From: Chloroflexota bacterium
Lineage (GTDB): Bacteria > Chloroflexota > Anaerolineae > DTLA01
Length of the DNA: 45,799 nt
Assembly: GCA_014360805.1 (NCBI GenBank)
Contig: JACIWU010000016.1
Location: 1 to 45,799 of the forward strand
Direction: 5' to 3'
Shown: piece after piece, positions 24,362 through 32,511 of the stretch
Position numbering within the stretch: position 1 is the first letter of the stretch
Layout of the letters: each line of letters begins with the position of its first letter
Made by a program: the position numbers and the translations under genes
The notes under the pieces: generated by a model
Database searches by the model: none
What the model was told of the DNA's origin: nothing
The model's input: the letters and a program-made list of their open reading frames with translations, nothing else

Positions 24362-25555
24362 GTGGAGATTCGGTCGCTTACGTGCTTTGTGGACCTGACG
24401 TATCCGCTCCAAGGGTCGCAGTGGGAAACCATCGCGCGGTTCGCGTCGGCAGCGCGGCGCGCCTTCGCCGACGCGGGCTACCGCGTGCAGTCCATCCGCC
24501 TGGCGACGCAGCCGTTCCCCGAGTTCGCCGCGGGCGTGGAAGCCTTCTCCCTTGCCGATGTCGCCGTGGAGGTGGAAGCCGCAGCGCGGGAGGCGGGCGT
24601 GGACTACGTGTCCCTGGGGCCGGCGCCGGGCGTCCAGCGCGCCTTCGGCTGGCACCTCGCCGAGGAGATTCCGCAGGCCATCGCGGCCACGCAAGGCGTG
24701 TTCTTCGGCGTAACCATCGCGTCGCCCACGCTGGGCATGGACACCGAAGGTATACGCCACGCGGCGTCGCTGATCTCACAGGTCAGCAGGAGCGTGGCGC
24801 ATGGGTTCGGCAACCTGCGGCTGGCGGCCCTGGCCAACTGCGCGCCCTGGTCGCCGTTCTTCCCCGTGGCGTACCATGGCGGCGGGGCGGCCCGCTTTGC
24901 CGTCGCCACGGAGGCCGCCGACCTGGCGGTGCAGGCGTTCTCCCAGGCGGGTTCGCCCGCGCAAGCCGAGGCGACCCTGCGATCCCTGGTGCAAACCCAC
25001 GCCGACCGCATCGCAGAGACCGCCCGCGCGCTGGCGCAGGAACTGGAGATGGGATTCGCCGGCATAGATTTCTCGCTCGCGCCCTATCCCGTCCCAGAGC
25101 GCAGCATCGCGAAGGCGCTGGAGGCGCTCACGGGCGACAAGTTTGGCGCGCGCGGGACGCTGTTCGCCGCCGCGCTGGCGACCCGCGCCGTACAGTCCGC
25201 CGAGTTCCCCAAGACGGGCTTCTGCGGCCTGTTCCTGCCCGTGCTGGAAGATGCGGTGCTGGCCCAGCGAAGCCGGGAGCGCACCTACTCGCTGGATCAC
25301 CTGTACCTCTTCTCGGCCGTCTGCGGGGCGGGTCTGGATACCGTGCCCCTGCCCGGCGACGTCAGCCGCGAGGAACTGGAGGCCATCCTGTTGGATCTGG
25401 CGGCGCTGTCCACCCGACTGAGCAAGCCACTCACCGCGCGCCTGATGCCGATTCCCGGCAAGCGGGCGGGCGACATCACCGAGTTTGATTTTGAGTATTT
25501 CGCAAACGCTGCCATCCTTGAGGTTGGGGGGACCGCCCCACGGATCGGAAGATAG
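24362..25555 (+). CDS. DUF711 (UPF0210) family protein
   Basis: A 397-residue protein of the DUF711 family, whose biochemical role is not established. Family features seen are the N-terminal VDLTYPL...QSIRLATQPFPE, the VDYVSLGPAPG segment, the NLRLAALANCAPWSPFFPVAYHGGGAARFAVATEAADL core and GMDTVPLPGD-like GLDTVPLPGDVS near the C-terminus. It begins with GTG 4 bases after the trmH-like gene and ends 2 bases before tsaC, so all three are probably co-translated. That context hints at RNA modification but does not prove it. Confidence 0.85.
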   Translation: MEIRSLTCFVDLTYPLQGSQWETIARFASAARRAFADAGYRVQSIRLATQPFPEFAAGVEAFSLADVAVEVEAAAREAGVDYVSLGPAPGVQRAFGWHLAEEIPQAIAATQGVFFGVTIASPTLGMDTEGIRHAASLISQVSRSVAHGFGNLRLAALANCAPWSPFFPVAYHGGGAARFAVATEAADLAVQAFSQAGSPAQAEATLRSLVQTHADRIAETARALAQELEMGFAGIDFSLAPYPVPERSIAKALEALTGDKFGARGTLFAAALATRAVQSAEFPKTGFCGLFLPVLEDAVLAQRSRERTYSLDHLYLFSAVCGAGLDTVPLPGDVSREELEAILLDLAALSTRLSKPLTARLMPIPGKRAGDITEFDFEYFANAAILEVGGTAPRIGR

Positions 25556-25557
25556 AC

Positions 25558-26184
25558 GTGCGAATTCTGGCAACGCCCGAGAACCTGGACGAGGCCCTGG
25601 AGCAAGCGGCCCGCATCCTGCGCGACGGCGGCCTGGTGGCATTTCCCACCGACACGGTGTACGGCGTCGGGGCGCTGGTGTTCATGGAGCAGGCGGTGGA
25701 GCGGCTGTTCGCGGCCAAGATTCGCGACCGCGCCAAGGCCATCCCCGTGCTCCTATCCGGTGTGCGCGACCTGAACCGCATCGCCAGGCACGTGCCGCCG
25801 GCGGCCTGGCAACTGGCCGGGGCCTTCTGGCCCGGGGCATTGAGCCTGGTCCTGGAGAAATCCGCGCTCGTCCCCGACGTGGTAACGGCAGGCGGCCCGA
25901 CGGTCGCCGTGCGCGTGCCCGACCATCCGCTGGCCCTGGCGCTGATTGAGCGCGCAGGCTCGCCTCTGGCCACCACCAGCGCGAACCTGTCGGGCCAGCC
26001 CAGCGCCGTAACCGCCGACGAGGTGGAGGCATCCATCGGAGACGCCGTAGACCTTATCCTGGACGGAGGCCCCTGCCCGGGCGGAGTCGCCTCCACCGTG
26101 CTTGACCTCACCGTGCAGCCGCCGCGCATTGTCCGCCCCGGCCCCATCCGCTGGGAGGACCTGGCTCCGCTCCTCGGCGTCTAG
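25558..26184 (+). CDS. tsaC: Threonylcarbamoyl-AMP synthase
   Basis: Makes threonylcarbamoyl-AMP from threonine, bicarbonate and ATP for t6A37 in ANN-decoding tRNAs. The 208-residue, single-domain (YrdC/TsaC-type) protein has GGLVAFPTDTVYGVGA, the basic KIRDRAKAIPVL strand and TTSANLSGQPSAV. There is no C-terminal Sua5 extension. GTG start. The last codons CTCCTCGGCGTCTAG recur almost unchanged 257 bases downstream in the repeat array. Confidence 0.95.
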   Translation: MRILATPENLDEALEQAARILRDGGLVAFPTDTVYGVGALVFMEQAVERLFAAKIRDRAKAIPVLLSGVRDLNRIARHVPPAAWQLAGAFWPGALSLVLEKSALVPDVVTAGGPTVAVRVPDHPLALALIERAGSPLATTSANLSGQPSAVTADEVEASIGDAVDLILDGGPCPGGVASTVLDLTVQPPRIVRPGPIRWEDLAPLLGV

Positions 26185-26195
26185 GCCCCGCGTCT

Positions 26196-26477
26196 GGCGG
26201 CTACGGAAAGCCGCCCTACGTGCTTACTGTAACCGCGAATCACGCGAATGCGCGCGAATGGAAAATAGGGCAGGTTTCCATACCTGCCCCGGCCTACGGC
26301 GGCTATGGAAAGCCGCCCTACGTGCTTACTGTAACCGCGAATCACGCGAATGCGCGCGAATGGAAAATAGGGCAGGTTCCCATACCTGCCCCGGCCTACG
26401 GCGGCTATGGAAAGCCGCCCTACGTGCTCCTCGGTGTCTAGTCCCCGCGTCCGGCGGCTATGGAAAGCCGCCCTACG
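26196..26477. repeat. Tandem array of a 102-bp unit, with extra partial copies
   Basis: Units start at 26196, 26298 and 26400, giving two full 102-base periods plus a partial third. Each unit has GGCGGCTATGGAAAGCCGCC, then CGCGAAT tandem motifs, then TAGGGCAGGTTTCCATACCTGCCC. A further copy of the second hairpin follows a duplicated end of tsaC (26427-26441, then 26453-26476). No gene is seen in 26185-26712. Confidence 0.9.
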
Positions 26478-26498
26478 GACTTTGTGCGAAAATAATGT

Positions 26499-26575
26499 TT
26501 CACACAAAGGCACAGAGACACAAAGGGGGAAAGAGACTCGCAGAAAATCCTCTGTGTCTTCGTGTCTTTGTGTGA
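26499..26575. repeat. Imperfect inverted repeat, ACACAAAGGCACAGAG type
   Basis: TTCACACAAAGGCACAGAGACACA is mirrored by TGTGTCTTCGTGTCTTTGTGTGA about 25 bases on, with a few mismatches. It sits between the tandem array and another hairpin-repeat fragment at 26580-26606, followed by an ATTCGTG block (26625-26653). Confidence 0.8.
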
Positions 26576-26674
26576 GCCTACGGCGGCTACGGAAAGCCGC
26601 CCTACGTGTCTTCATCTATCCTCTATTCGTGTGGATTCGCGTTATTCGCGGATAGCGAGCGTGGGGCTCACCTG

Positions 26675-26683
26675 TGGTATAAT
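26675..26683 (+). promoter_or_regulatory. Extended -10 promoter of rpiB
   Basis: TGGTATAAT with no recognisable -35. The predicted start is near 26690, about 23 bases before rpiB. The same TGTGGTATAAT occurs before yebC on the other strand. Confidence 0.6.
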
Positions 26684-26712
26684 GGCGTTGCAGTTCACAG
26701 GGGGAGGAAACG

Positions 26713-27165
26713 ATGAAAATCGCCATTGGAGCCGACCACGGCGGTGTGGACCTGAAGGAGGTCATCCGCCAGTACCTGGAAAGCCAGGGATACGAGGTGC
26801 AGGATTTCGGGGCGCATTCCCGCGAGTCCACCGACTATCCGGATTTCGCGCGGCCCGTCGCCGAGGCGGTGGCGGGCGGCCAGTTTGACCGCGGGATTCT
26901 CATCTGCGGCACGGGCCAGGGGATGGCCATGACCGCCAACAAAGTCCGCGGCATCCGCGCCGCCGTGTGCCTGGACACCTACTCGGCCCGCATGAGCCGC
27001 GAGCACAACAACGCCAACGTCCTCTGCCTGGGCGGGCGCGTCGTAGGGCCGGGGCTGGCCGTGGACATCGTGGACATCTGGCTGCAAACCGAGTTCAGCG
27101 ACGCGCCTCGGCATCATCGCCGCGTGGAGAAAATCGCCGAGGTGGAGCGCGATTACCGTCGGTGA
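26713..27165 (+). CDS. rpiB: Ribose 5-phosphate isomerase B
   Basis: Interconverts ribose 5-phosphate and ribulose 5-phosphate; the RpiB/LacAB family also includes allose-phosphate isomerases. The 150-residue protein has MKIAIGADHGGVDLKE, the catalytic-cysteine loop LICGTGQGMAMTANK (Cys65) and SREHNNANVLCLGGRVVG. GGGGGAGGAAACG precedes the ATG. It leads a plus-strand run with two glycosyltransferases, starting 10 bases before the first. Confidence 0.95.
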   Translation: MKIAIGADHGGVDLKEVIRQYLESQGYEVQDFGAHSRESTDYPDFARPVAEAVAGGQFDRGILICGTGQGMAMTANKVRGIRAAVCLDTYSARMSREHNNANVLCLGGRVVGPGLAVDIVDIWLQTEFSDAPRHHRRVEKIAEVERDYRR

Positions 27166-27175
27166 GCCGCCCGCC

Positions 27176-28270
27176 ATGAACATCGGCATTGACGCCAGCC
27201 GTGCCGCGCGCCCCATCCGCACCGGCACCGAACATTACTCGCTGCACGTCATCCGCGCGCTGGTGGATTTGGGGGCCGACCACACCTTCACGCTGTACTT
27301 CAACCGGCCACCCGAACCCGGCCTTTTCCCCGCGCGCCCCAATGTACGCGTTCGGGTCATCCCGTTCCCGCGCCTGTGGACGCATGTTCGCCTGGCCGCC
27401 GAGATCGCGATGAGGCCGCCCGATGTGCTGTTCGTCCCGGCCCATGTGCTGCCGCTGGTGCCAGGGCGGGCGGTGGCCACCGTGCACGATTTGGGCTATC
27501 ACTACTTCCCACAGGCGCACCCCTGGGCCGCGCGCATGTACTTGGAGTGGGGCACGCGCCACAATGCCCGCGCCAGCCGCCTGGTCATCGCCGATTCCCG
27601 CGCCACCCGCGACGACCTGGTGCGATTCTACCGCGTGCCCGCCGACAAGATTCGGGTGGCGTATCCCGGCCTGCGGCCCGACGTGAGGCCGGTGCGCGAC
27701 AAGGCCGCACTGGACGCCACGCTGCGCCGCTACGGGATTGAGCCGCCGTATGTGCTGTACGTCGGCACGCTTCAGCCCCGCAAGAACCTACGCCGCCTGA
27801 GAGAGGCCTTTGCCCGCGTGCCGCCGCCCTATCGCCTCGTGCTGGCCGGGAGCAAGGGCTGGATGTACGGCGAGATTCTGCGCCGCGCCGGGGAACTCGG
27901 CATCGGCGACAGGGTCCTCTTCCCCGGCTACGTGCCCGACGAGGACCTGCCGACGCTGCTCAGCGGCGCGGCGCTCTTCGCCTTCCCATCGCTGTACGAG
28001 GGGTTCGGGTTGCCGGCGCTGGAGGCCATGGCCTGCGGCGCGCCGGTGGTGTGCAGCGACACCAGTTCCCTGCCGGAGGTGGCCGGCGACGCGGCCATTC
28101 TCGTGCCGCCCACGGATACGGACGCACTGGCCGCCGCCATGAACCGCGTCCTCGCCGACGCCGACCTGCGCGCTGACCTGTCGCGCAGGGGCATGGAGCG
28201 GGCGCGGCTCTTCACCTGGCGGCGCTGCGCCGAGGAGATTCTCAAGGCTCTGGAGGATGCCGCCGCATGA
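27176..28270 (+). CDS. Glycosyltransferase family 4 protein
   Basis: A 364-residue GT-B enzyme that transfers a sugar from a nucleotide donor. The N-terminal Rossmann half starts MNIGIDASRAARPIRTGTEHY. The C-terminal half has VLYVGTLQPRKNLRRLREAF and the donor-site motif PSLYEGFGLPALEAMACGAPVVCSD, where E-x7-E contacts the nucleotide sugar. No signal peptide or membrane helix. It overlaps the next gene by 4 bases (ATGA). Both acceptor and sugar are unknown; with the GT26 partner, surface-polysaccharide assembly is likely. Confidence 0.9.
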   Translation: MNIGIDASRAARPIRTGTEHYSLHVIRALVDLGADHTFTLYFNRPPEPGLFPARPNVRVRVIPFPRLWTHVRLAAEIAMRPPDVLFVPAHVLPLVPGRAVATVHDLGYHYFPQAHPWAARMYLEWGTRHNARASRLVIADSRATRDDLVRFYRVPADKIRVAYPGLRPDVRPVRDKAALDATLRRYGIEPPYVLYVGTLQPRKNLRRLREAFARVPPPYRLVLAGSKGWMYGEILRRAGELGIGDRVLFPGYVPDEDLPTLLSGAALFAFPSLYEGFGLPALEAMACGAPVVCSDTSSLPEVAGDAAILVPPTDTDALAAAMNRVLADADLRADLSRRGMERARLFTWRRCAEEILKALEDAAA

Positions 28271-29016
28271 CCCTGCCCGAGCGCGTGCCGAAGGTACACT
28301 TCCTGGGCGTGCCCGTCCACAACGTGGATAGCGGCGAAGCCCTGCGCATCCTGGAGGCGTTCATCCGCGAGCGGAAACCCCGCCAGGTGGTAACGGTGAA
28401 CCCCGAGTTCGTCATGGCCGCCCAGCGGTTGCCCGAGTTTCGCGATGTGCTGACCCGCGCCGACCTGTCGCTGCCCGATGGCGTGGGGCTGCTCCTGGGC
28501 GCGCGGATTCAGGGGACGCCGCTCAAGGAGCGCGTTACCGGCGTGGATACCGTGGTGCGGGTGGCCGCGCTGGCCGCAGAACGGGGCTATCGGCTCTACC
28601 TGCTGGGCGCCGCCCCGGGAGTCGCCGAGGAGGCGGCGCGCCGCCTCGTGGACGCCCATCCCGGCCTGGTCATCGCGGGGACTTACGCCGGGTCGCCCGC
28701 GCCGGAAGAAAAAGACGCTATCGTCGCGCGAATCACCGCCGCGGCCCCCGACGTGCTGTTCGTGGCCTACGGCGCGCCGAAGCAAGACCTGTGGATCGCG
28801 CGGAACCTGGAGCGGTTGCGGGTGCCGGTGGTCATGGGGGTCGGCGGGGCGTTTGACTTCATCGCGGGCCGGGCCAAGCGCGCGCCGGCCTGGATGCAGC
28901 GCATGGGACTGGAGTGGCTCCACAGGCTCATCCATCAGCCGTGGCGCTGGCGGCGGATGTTGGCGCTCCCGCGGTTTCTGTTCGCCGTCGTCGCCGACCG
29001 TCTCACGAGGAGGTAG
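28267..29016 (+). CDS. WecG/TagA/CpsF family (GT26) glycosyltransferase
   Basis: A 249-residue GT26 enzyme, the family that adds a second sugar to lipid-linked precursors of teichoic acid, enterobacterial common antigen or capsule. Visible family segments are FLGVPVHNVDSGEAL, VTVNPEFVMAAQ, SLPDGVGLLLGARIQG (with the catalytic aspartate), ERVTGVDTV, LLGAAPGVAEEAARRL, FVAYGAPKQDLWI and GVGGAFDFIAGRAKRAP. The basic C-terminal tail (WRWRRMLALPRFLFAVVADRLTRR) would sit on the membrane. Translationally coupled to the upstream glycosyltransferase. Confidence 0.93.
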   Translation: MTLPERVPKVHFLGVPVHNVDSGEALRILEAFIRERKPRQVVTVNPEFVMAAQRLPEFRDVLTRADLSLPDGVGLLLGARIQGTPLKERVTGVDTVVRVAALAAERGYRLYLLGAAPGVAEEAARRLVDAHPGLVIAGTYAGSPAPEEKDAIVARITAAAPDVLFVAYGAPKQDLWIARNLERLRVPVVMGVGGAFDFIAGRAKRAPAWMQRMGLEWLHRLIHQPWRWRRMLALPRFLFAVVADRLTRR

Positions 29017-29019
29017 CGC

Positions 29020-29955
29020 ATGGACTGGTCATCGCGTTTCGGTCGCGCGCCTCGCTACGCGGGGCTGCCCACCTTCGCCCACGTCGGCGCGGCCCCCGCC
29101 CCCGACGGCCTGGACGTGGCCGTTTTCGGCGTGCCCTACGACAGCGCCACGACGTTCCGCAGCGGGGCGCGCCACGCGCCGGCGGCAATCCGCGCGGTCT
29201 CGGGCATCCTGCGCGAATATCATCCCTGGTGGCGGGTCGCGCCTTTTGAGACGCTGCGGGTGGGAGATTTGGGCGACGTGCCGGTGGTTCCCGCGTATGT
29301 GGACGACACCATGCGCGCCATCCAGGACTGGATGACCGGCGTTCTGGAGGCTGGCGCGTTCCCCATGGCCATGGGCGGCGACCATTCGGTTACGCTGCCG
29401 CTGCTGCGAGCCGTCGCCGCGCGACATGGGCCGCTCTCGCTCATCCAGTTTGACTCCCACCCCGACACCTGGGACACCGAGCACGGTCGGCCCTACGGCC
29501 ACGGGACATGGGTGCGGCGCGCCGTGGAGGAAGGGCTGATTGATCCCGCCGCCTCGGTGCAGGTGGGGCTGCGCGGGTCTGTGGACGCGGCGCACGACCT
29601 GGACGATGCGCGGGCGCTGGGCCTGCGCCTGATCCCCATGGACGAGGCGGCGGAGATGGGCGTGGCCGCCGTTGTATCCCGCGTGCGGGAGACGGTGCGC
29701 GGCCCCGTGTACGTTACGCTGGACATAGACGCTGCCGACCCGTCCTGCGCCCCAGGGACGGGCACGCCCGAGGTAGGCGGATTTTCGGCGCGGGAGATGC
29801 TCCAGTTGGTGCGCGGCCTGCGCGACCTGCCCATCGCGGGGTTTGACATCGTGGAGGTATGCCCGGCGTTTGACTGCGGGGGAATCACCGCGCTCCTGGC
29901 AGCCAACCTCATGTACGAGATGCTGTGCCTGCTGGCGCGCCAACGCGCCGCGTGA
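29020..29955 (+). CDS. Agmatinase-family ureohydrolase
   Basis: A 311-residue manganese ureohydrolase that releases urea from a guanidino compound. Metal ligands are visible: GGDHS (His122), DSHPD (Asp145, His147, Asp149) and DIDAADP (Asp235, Asp237). The usual DAH is DSH here. His161 in GHGTWVRRA matches the catalytic histidine. Agmatine is the likely substrate by similarity, but guanidinobutyrate or another guanidine cannot be excluded. It starts 3 bases after the GT26 gene and ends 2 bases from the end of convergent ruvA. Confidence 0.88.
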   Translation: MDWSSRFGRAPRYAGLPTFAHVGAAPAPDGLDVAVFGVPYDSATTFRSGARHAPAAIRAVSGILREYHPWWRVAPFETLRVGDLGDVPVVPAYVDDTMRAIQDWMTGVLEAGAFPMAMGGDHSVTLPLLRAVAARHGPLSLIQFDSHPDTWDTEHGRPYGHGTWVRRAVEEGLIDPAASVQVGLRGSVDAAHDLDDARALGLRLIPMDEAAEMGVAAVVSRVRETVRGPVYVTLDIDAADPSCAPGTGTPEVGGFSAREMLQLVRGLRDLPIAGFDIVEVCPAFDCGGITALLAANLMYEMLCLLARQRAA

Positions 29956-29957
29956 AC

Positions 29958-30536
29958 TCAACGCCCGAAGTACGCCAGGGCGAGCCGTATCCGCTCTTCC
30001 AGCGGCAACTCCTCGCGGGGGAGCGACTGCACCGCCCGCTGCGCCTCTACGACGCTATAGCCCAAGGACGTGAGGGCGCTGATCACCTCGGCGTCGGCCT
30101 CGGCAAGCGCCGCCAACGACGGGCCGACAGGCGCCGTCTGAATCTTGTCGCGGAGATGAAACACCAGGTTGCGGGCGGTCTTGGGGCCAATTCCGGGCAC
30201 GCGGGCCAAGGCGCCGATGTCTTCCTGGACAAGGGCCTTCTGCAAATCGTCGGGGGAAAACGCGGACAGGAGGGCCATCGCGACCTTGGGGCCGATGCCG
30301 CTCACCGTGAGCAGGAGTTCAAACAGTTCGCGCGCCTCTTCGGTGGAGAAACCGTACAGCGTCAGCCCGTCCTCGCGGACTTGCAGGTGGGTGAACAGCG
30401 TTACCTCGCGGCCCACCTCGCCGAGGCGCTCCAAGTCCGACGCGCTCAGCATCACCTGGAACCCCACGCCGTTCACATCCACCACGATAGACTGCTTGGC
30501 ATGGCCGACGATCCTGCCGCGCAAGGTCGCGATCAC
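29958..30536 (-). CDS. ruvA: Holliday junction branch migration protein RuvA
   Basis: Binds four-way DNA junctions as a tetramer and loads RuvB. The 192-residue protein has the N-terminal OB fold (MIATLRGRIVGHAKQSIVVDVNGVGFQV), two helix-hairpin-helix motifs (LTVSGIGPKVAMALL and RVPGIGPKTARNLV) and a C-terminal domain III (about 145-192) that contacts RuvB. It follows ruvC by 3 bases. No ruvB is present in the window. Confidence 0.97.
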   Translation of the reverse strand: MIATLRGRIVGHAKQSIVVDVNGVGFQVMLSASDLERLGEVGREVTLFTHLQVREDGLTLYGFSTEEARELFELLLTVSGIGPKVAMALLSAFSPDDLQKALVQEDIGALARVPGIGPKTARNLVFHLRDKIQTAPVGPSLAALAEADAEVISALTSLGYSVVEAQRAVQSLPREELPLEERIRLALAYFGR

Positions 30537-30539
30537 GGC

Positions 30540-31049
30540 TTACCCTCCCTGTTGGGTGGCTTCCGCCAGTTTGCGGTAGAGGGCGAACGATTGCAGATGA
30601 CACAAGGCGACCGCTACGGCGTCGGCGGCGTCATCGGGCTGCGGGATAGCCTCAAGCCCCAGCAGGATGCGCACCATCTCCTGCACCTGGCGCTTCTCGG
30701 CGCGCCCGTAGCCCACCACGGCCTGCTTGACCTGTAGCGGTGTGTACTCGTACAGCGGGACGCCGGCCTGGGCGGCGGCCAGCAGGACAACCCCGCGCGC
30801 CTGGCCCACGGCGATGGCCGTCCGCGCATTCTTGTTGAAGAACAGTTCCTCCACGGCGATGGCGTCGGGGCGGTGCGCGGCAAGGAGCGCCAGCAGGCGG
30901 TCGTGCAGCAGGAGCAGCCGCTGGGGCATCGGCTCATGTGCGGGCGTGAGGATGACGCCGCAATCCACCAGGCAGTATGCGCCGTGATCCTCGCTCACCA
31001 GGCCGAAGCCGGTGGTCGCCGTCCCAGGGTCTATCCCCAGCGCCAACAT
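30540..31049 (-). CDS. ruvC: Holliday junction resolvase RuvC
   Basis: Endonuclease that cuts Holliday junctions symmetrically. The 169-residue protein shows the acidic active site: Asp7 in [13 protein letters not shown], Glu in [10 protein letters not shown], and the two aspartates in [13 protein letters not shown]. Its ATG directly abuts the yebC stop codon, so the two are coupled. The order yebC-ruvC-ruvA is common in bacteria. Confidence 0.97.
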   Translation of the reverse strand: MLALGIDPGTATTGFGLVSEDHGAYCLVDCGVILTPAHEPMPQRLLLLHDRLLALLAAHRPDAIAVEELFFNKNARTAIAVGQARGVVLLAAAQAGVPLYEYTPLQVKQAVVGYGRAEKRQVQEMVRILLGLEAIPQPDDAADAVAVALCHLQSFALYRKLAEATQQGG

Positions 31050-31808
31050 CTACGCAGCCTGATACTTCTCCATGACCTCATCGGGGATGTCCAGGTTGGT
31101 GAAGACCTTGGAAACGTCTTCCAGTTCCTCCAGCGCGTCAATGAGGCTCATGGCTTGAAGGGTCTCTTTCTCGCCCAGGCGCATCAGGGTCTTGGGGGTC
31201 ATCCAGATGGGTTCCTGCTCATCCAGTTCCAATCCCCGCCTTTCCAGCGCCTCGCGCACCCACTGGAAGTCTTCCACCTTGGTATAGACTTCCACGATGT
31301 CCTCGGAGGGGACGACATCATCAGCGCCGGCGTCAATCGCGATCATGGCGATCTCGTCGGGATCCTGGCCATCGTTGACTTTGACGGCCAGGTAGCCCTT
31401 CGGCTCAAACATCCAGGCGACGCACCCGGTCTCGCCGAGGCTGCCGCCATGCCGCGTGAAGACGCGGCGGACTTCGGCTGCGGCGCGGTTGCGGTTGTCG
31501 GTGAGAACCTTGACCAGGACCGCCACGCCGTTGGGGCCGTAGCCCTCGTAGGTGATCTCGTACTCGGCTTCGCCCTTGAGTTCGCCCGTGCCGCGCTTGA
31601 TGGCCCGCTCTATGTTCTCCTTGGGCATGTTGGCGGCCTTGGCCTTATCTATGATGAGGCGCAACTTGAAGTTCGCCGCAGGGTCGCCGCCCCCTTCGCG
31701 CGCCGCCACGGAGATTTCGCGACCCAACTTGGTGAAAAGAGCCCCCCGCCGAGCGTCGGCAACGCCCTTCTGTCGCTTGATGGTTGACCATTTGGAGTGT
31801 CCTGACAT
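31050..31808 (-). CDS. yebC: YebC/PmpR family protein
   Basis: A 252-residue protein with MSGHSKWSTIKRQKGVADARRG and the three-domain YebC fold. Family members have been described as transcription regulators and, more recently, as translation factors acting at proline-rich stalls. It is first in the yebC-ruvC-ruvA operon. The ATG at 31808 has GGAGAGGAG upstream; the open frame extends 41 codons further into leader sequence. Confidence 0.95.
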   Translation of the reverse strand: MSGHSKWSTIKRQKGVADARRGALFTKLGREISVAAREGGGDPAANFKLRLIIDKAKAANMPKENIERAIKRGTGELKGEAEYEITYEGYGPNGVAVLVKVLTDNRNRAAAEVRRVFTRHGGSLGETGCVAWMFEPKGYLAVKVNDGQDPDEIAMIAIDAGADDVVPSEDIVEVYTKVEDFQWVREALERRGLELDEQEPIWMTPKTLMRLGEKETLQAMSLIDALEELEDVSKVFTNLDIPDEVMEKYQAA

Positions 31809-31874
31809 AGACTCCTCTCCCCTCAGAGACGAGCCTTCCCGCTCTTCGCAGCGCGGGAAGAACTGCTTTTCTTT

Positions 31875-31883
31875 ATTATACCA
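31875..31883 (-). promoter_or_regulatory. Extended -10 promoter of yebC-ruvC-ruvA
   Basis: Minus-strand TGGTATAAT without a good -35. The predicted start is near 31868, about 60 bases before the yebC ATG. Confidence 0.6.
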
Positions 31884-31979
31884 CAACCTGACCCTTTCGC
31901 GCCAAAAGACCGCCCGCGGGGTAGTGTTCATTTCGCTGGAAAGCAGTCAGACCGATGAGCGGCAGCGTGAAACGGATAG

Positions 31980-32412
31980 AGCGTAGGGCAGGTTCCCATA
32001 CTGCCCCTCGCCTTCGGCTACGTGTCTCGGTTCTACCACCCGTTAGCGGGACCTGCATGGGCCCGATTGAATTACGCCCCCGCGCATTCCGCAACGCCGC
32101 ACGGTAACGGCGCGGGCGGCACGGCACGGCGCACCTCACCCGCCGCGGGCAAAATGGTAGGGGAACCCGTGGGTCGCTCCCACGCGCCGTGCCCTTTCGC
32201 ACCTCACCCCCAGCCTTCGGCTTCCCCCTCTCCGCGCGGCGGAGAGGGGGAACGAGGGGGTGAGGTCGGCAGGCCCGCGCAGGGCACAGACCAACGCCAG
32301 CCCGATGCTTCCCCGTCTGGCATAATACCCTTCGTGTGGATTCGTGTTATTCGTGGATGACGTCAGCCCGGGTCGCCCCTTCAGCCCGGCGCTTCAGCGT
32401 CGGGCAGGGTTC
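31980..32412. repeat. Repeat-filled gap between yebC and psuK
   Basis: Contains a partial two-hairpin element (31982-32015), a CACCTCACCCCCAGCC...GGAGAGGGGG...GGGGGTGAGG inverted repeat (about 32202-32262), an ATTCGTG tandem block (32331-32357) and an AGCCCGGCGCTTCAGCGTCGGGC palindrome (about 32383-32405). No gene is seen. Confidence 0.75.
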
Positions 32413-32443
32413 GCGTGGGTGTGGTTGCTGCGTCCTGCCTCGT

Positions 32444-32472
32444 TTGACTTGCGCGGTGAAGTCGGCTATCCT
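32444..32472 (+). promoter_or_regulatory. Promoter of psuK-psuG
   Basis: TTGACT (32444-32449), 17 bases, TATCCT (32467-32472). The predicted start is near 32479, about 33 bases before psuK. Confidence 0.6.
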
Positions 32473-32511
32473 TGCGTGGCGGCTGATGAGCATCACAAGG
32501 GAGGGAGCGAC

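Noticed and set aside
26196-26477. CRISPR-like array
   Set aside because: The 102-base units are nearly identical throughout, with no unique spacers, and no cas genes are present. It is a tandem duplication of intergenic repeats.
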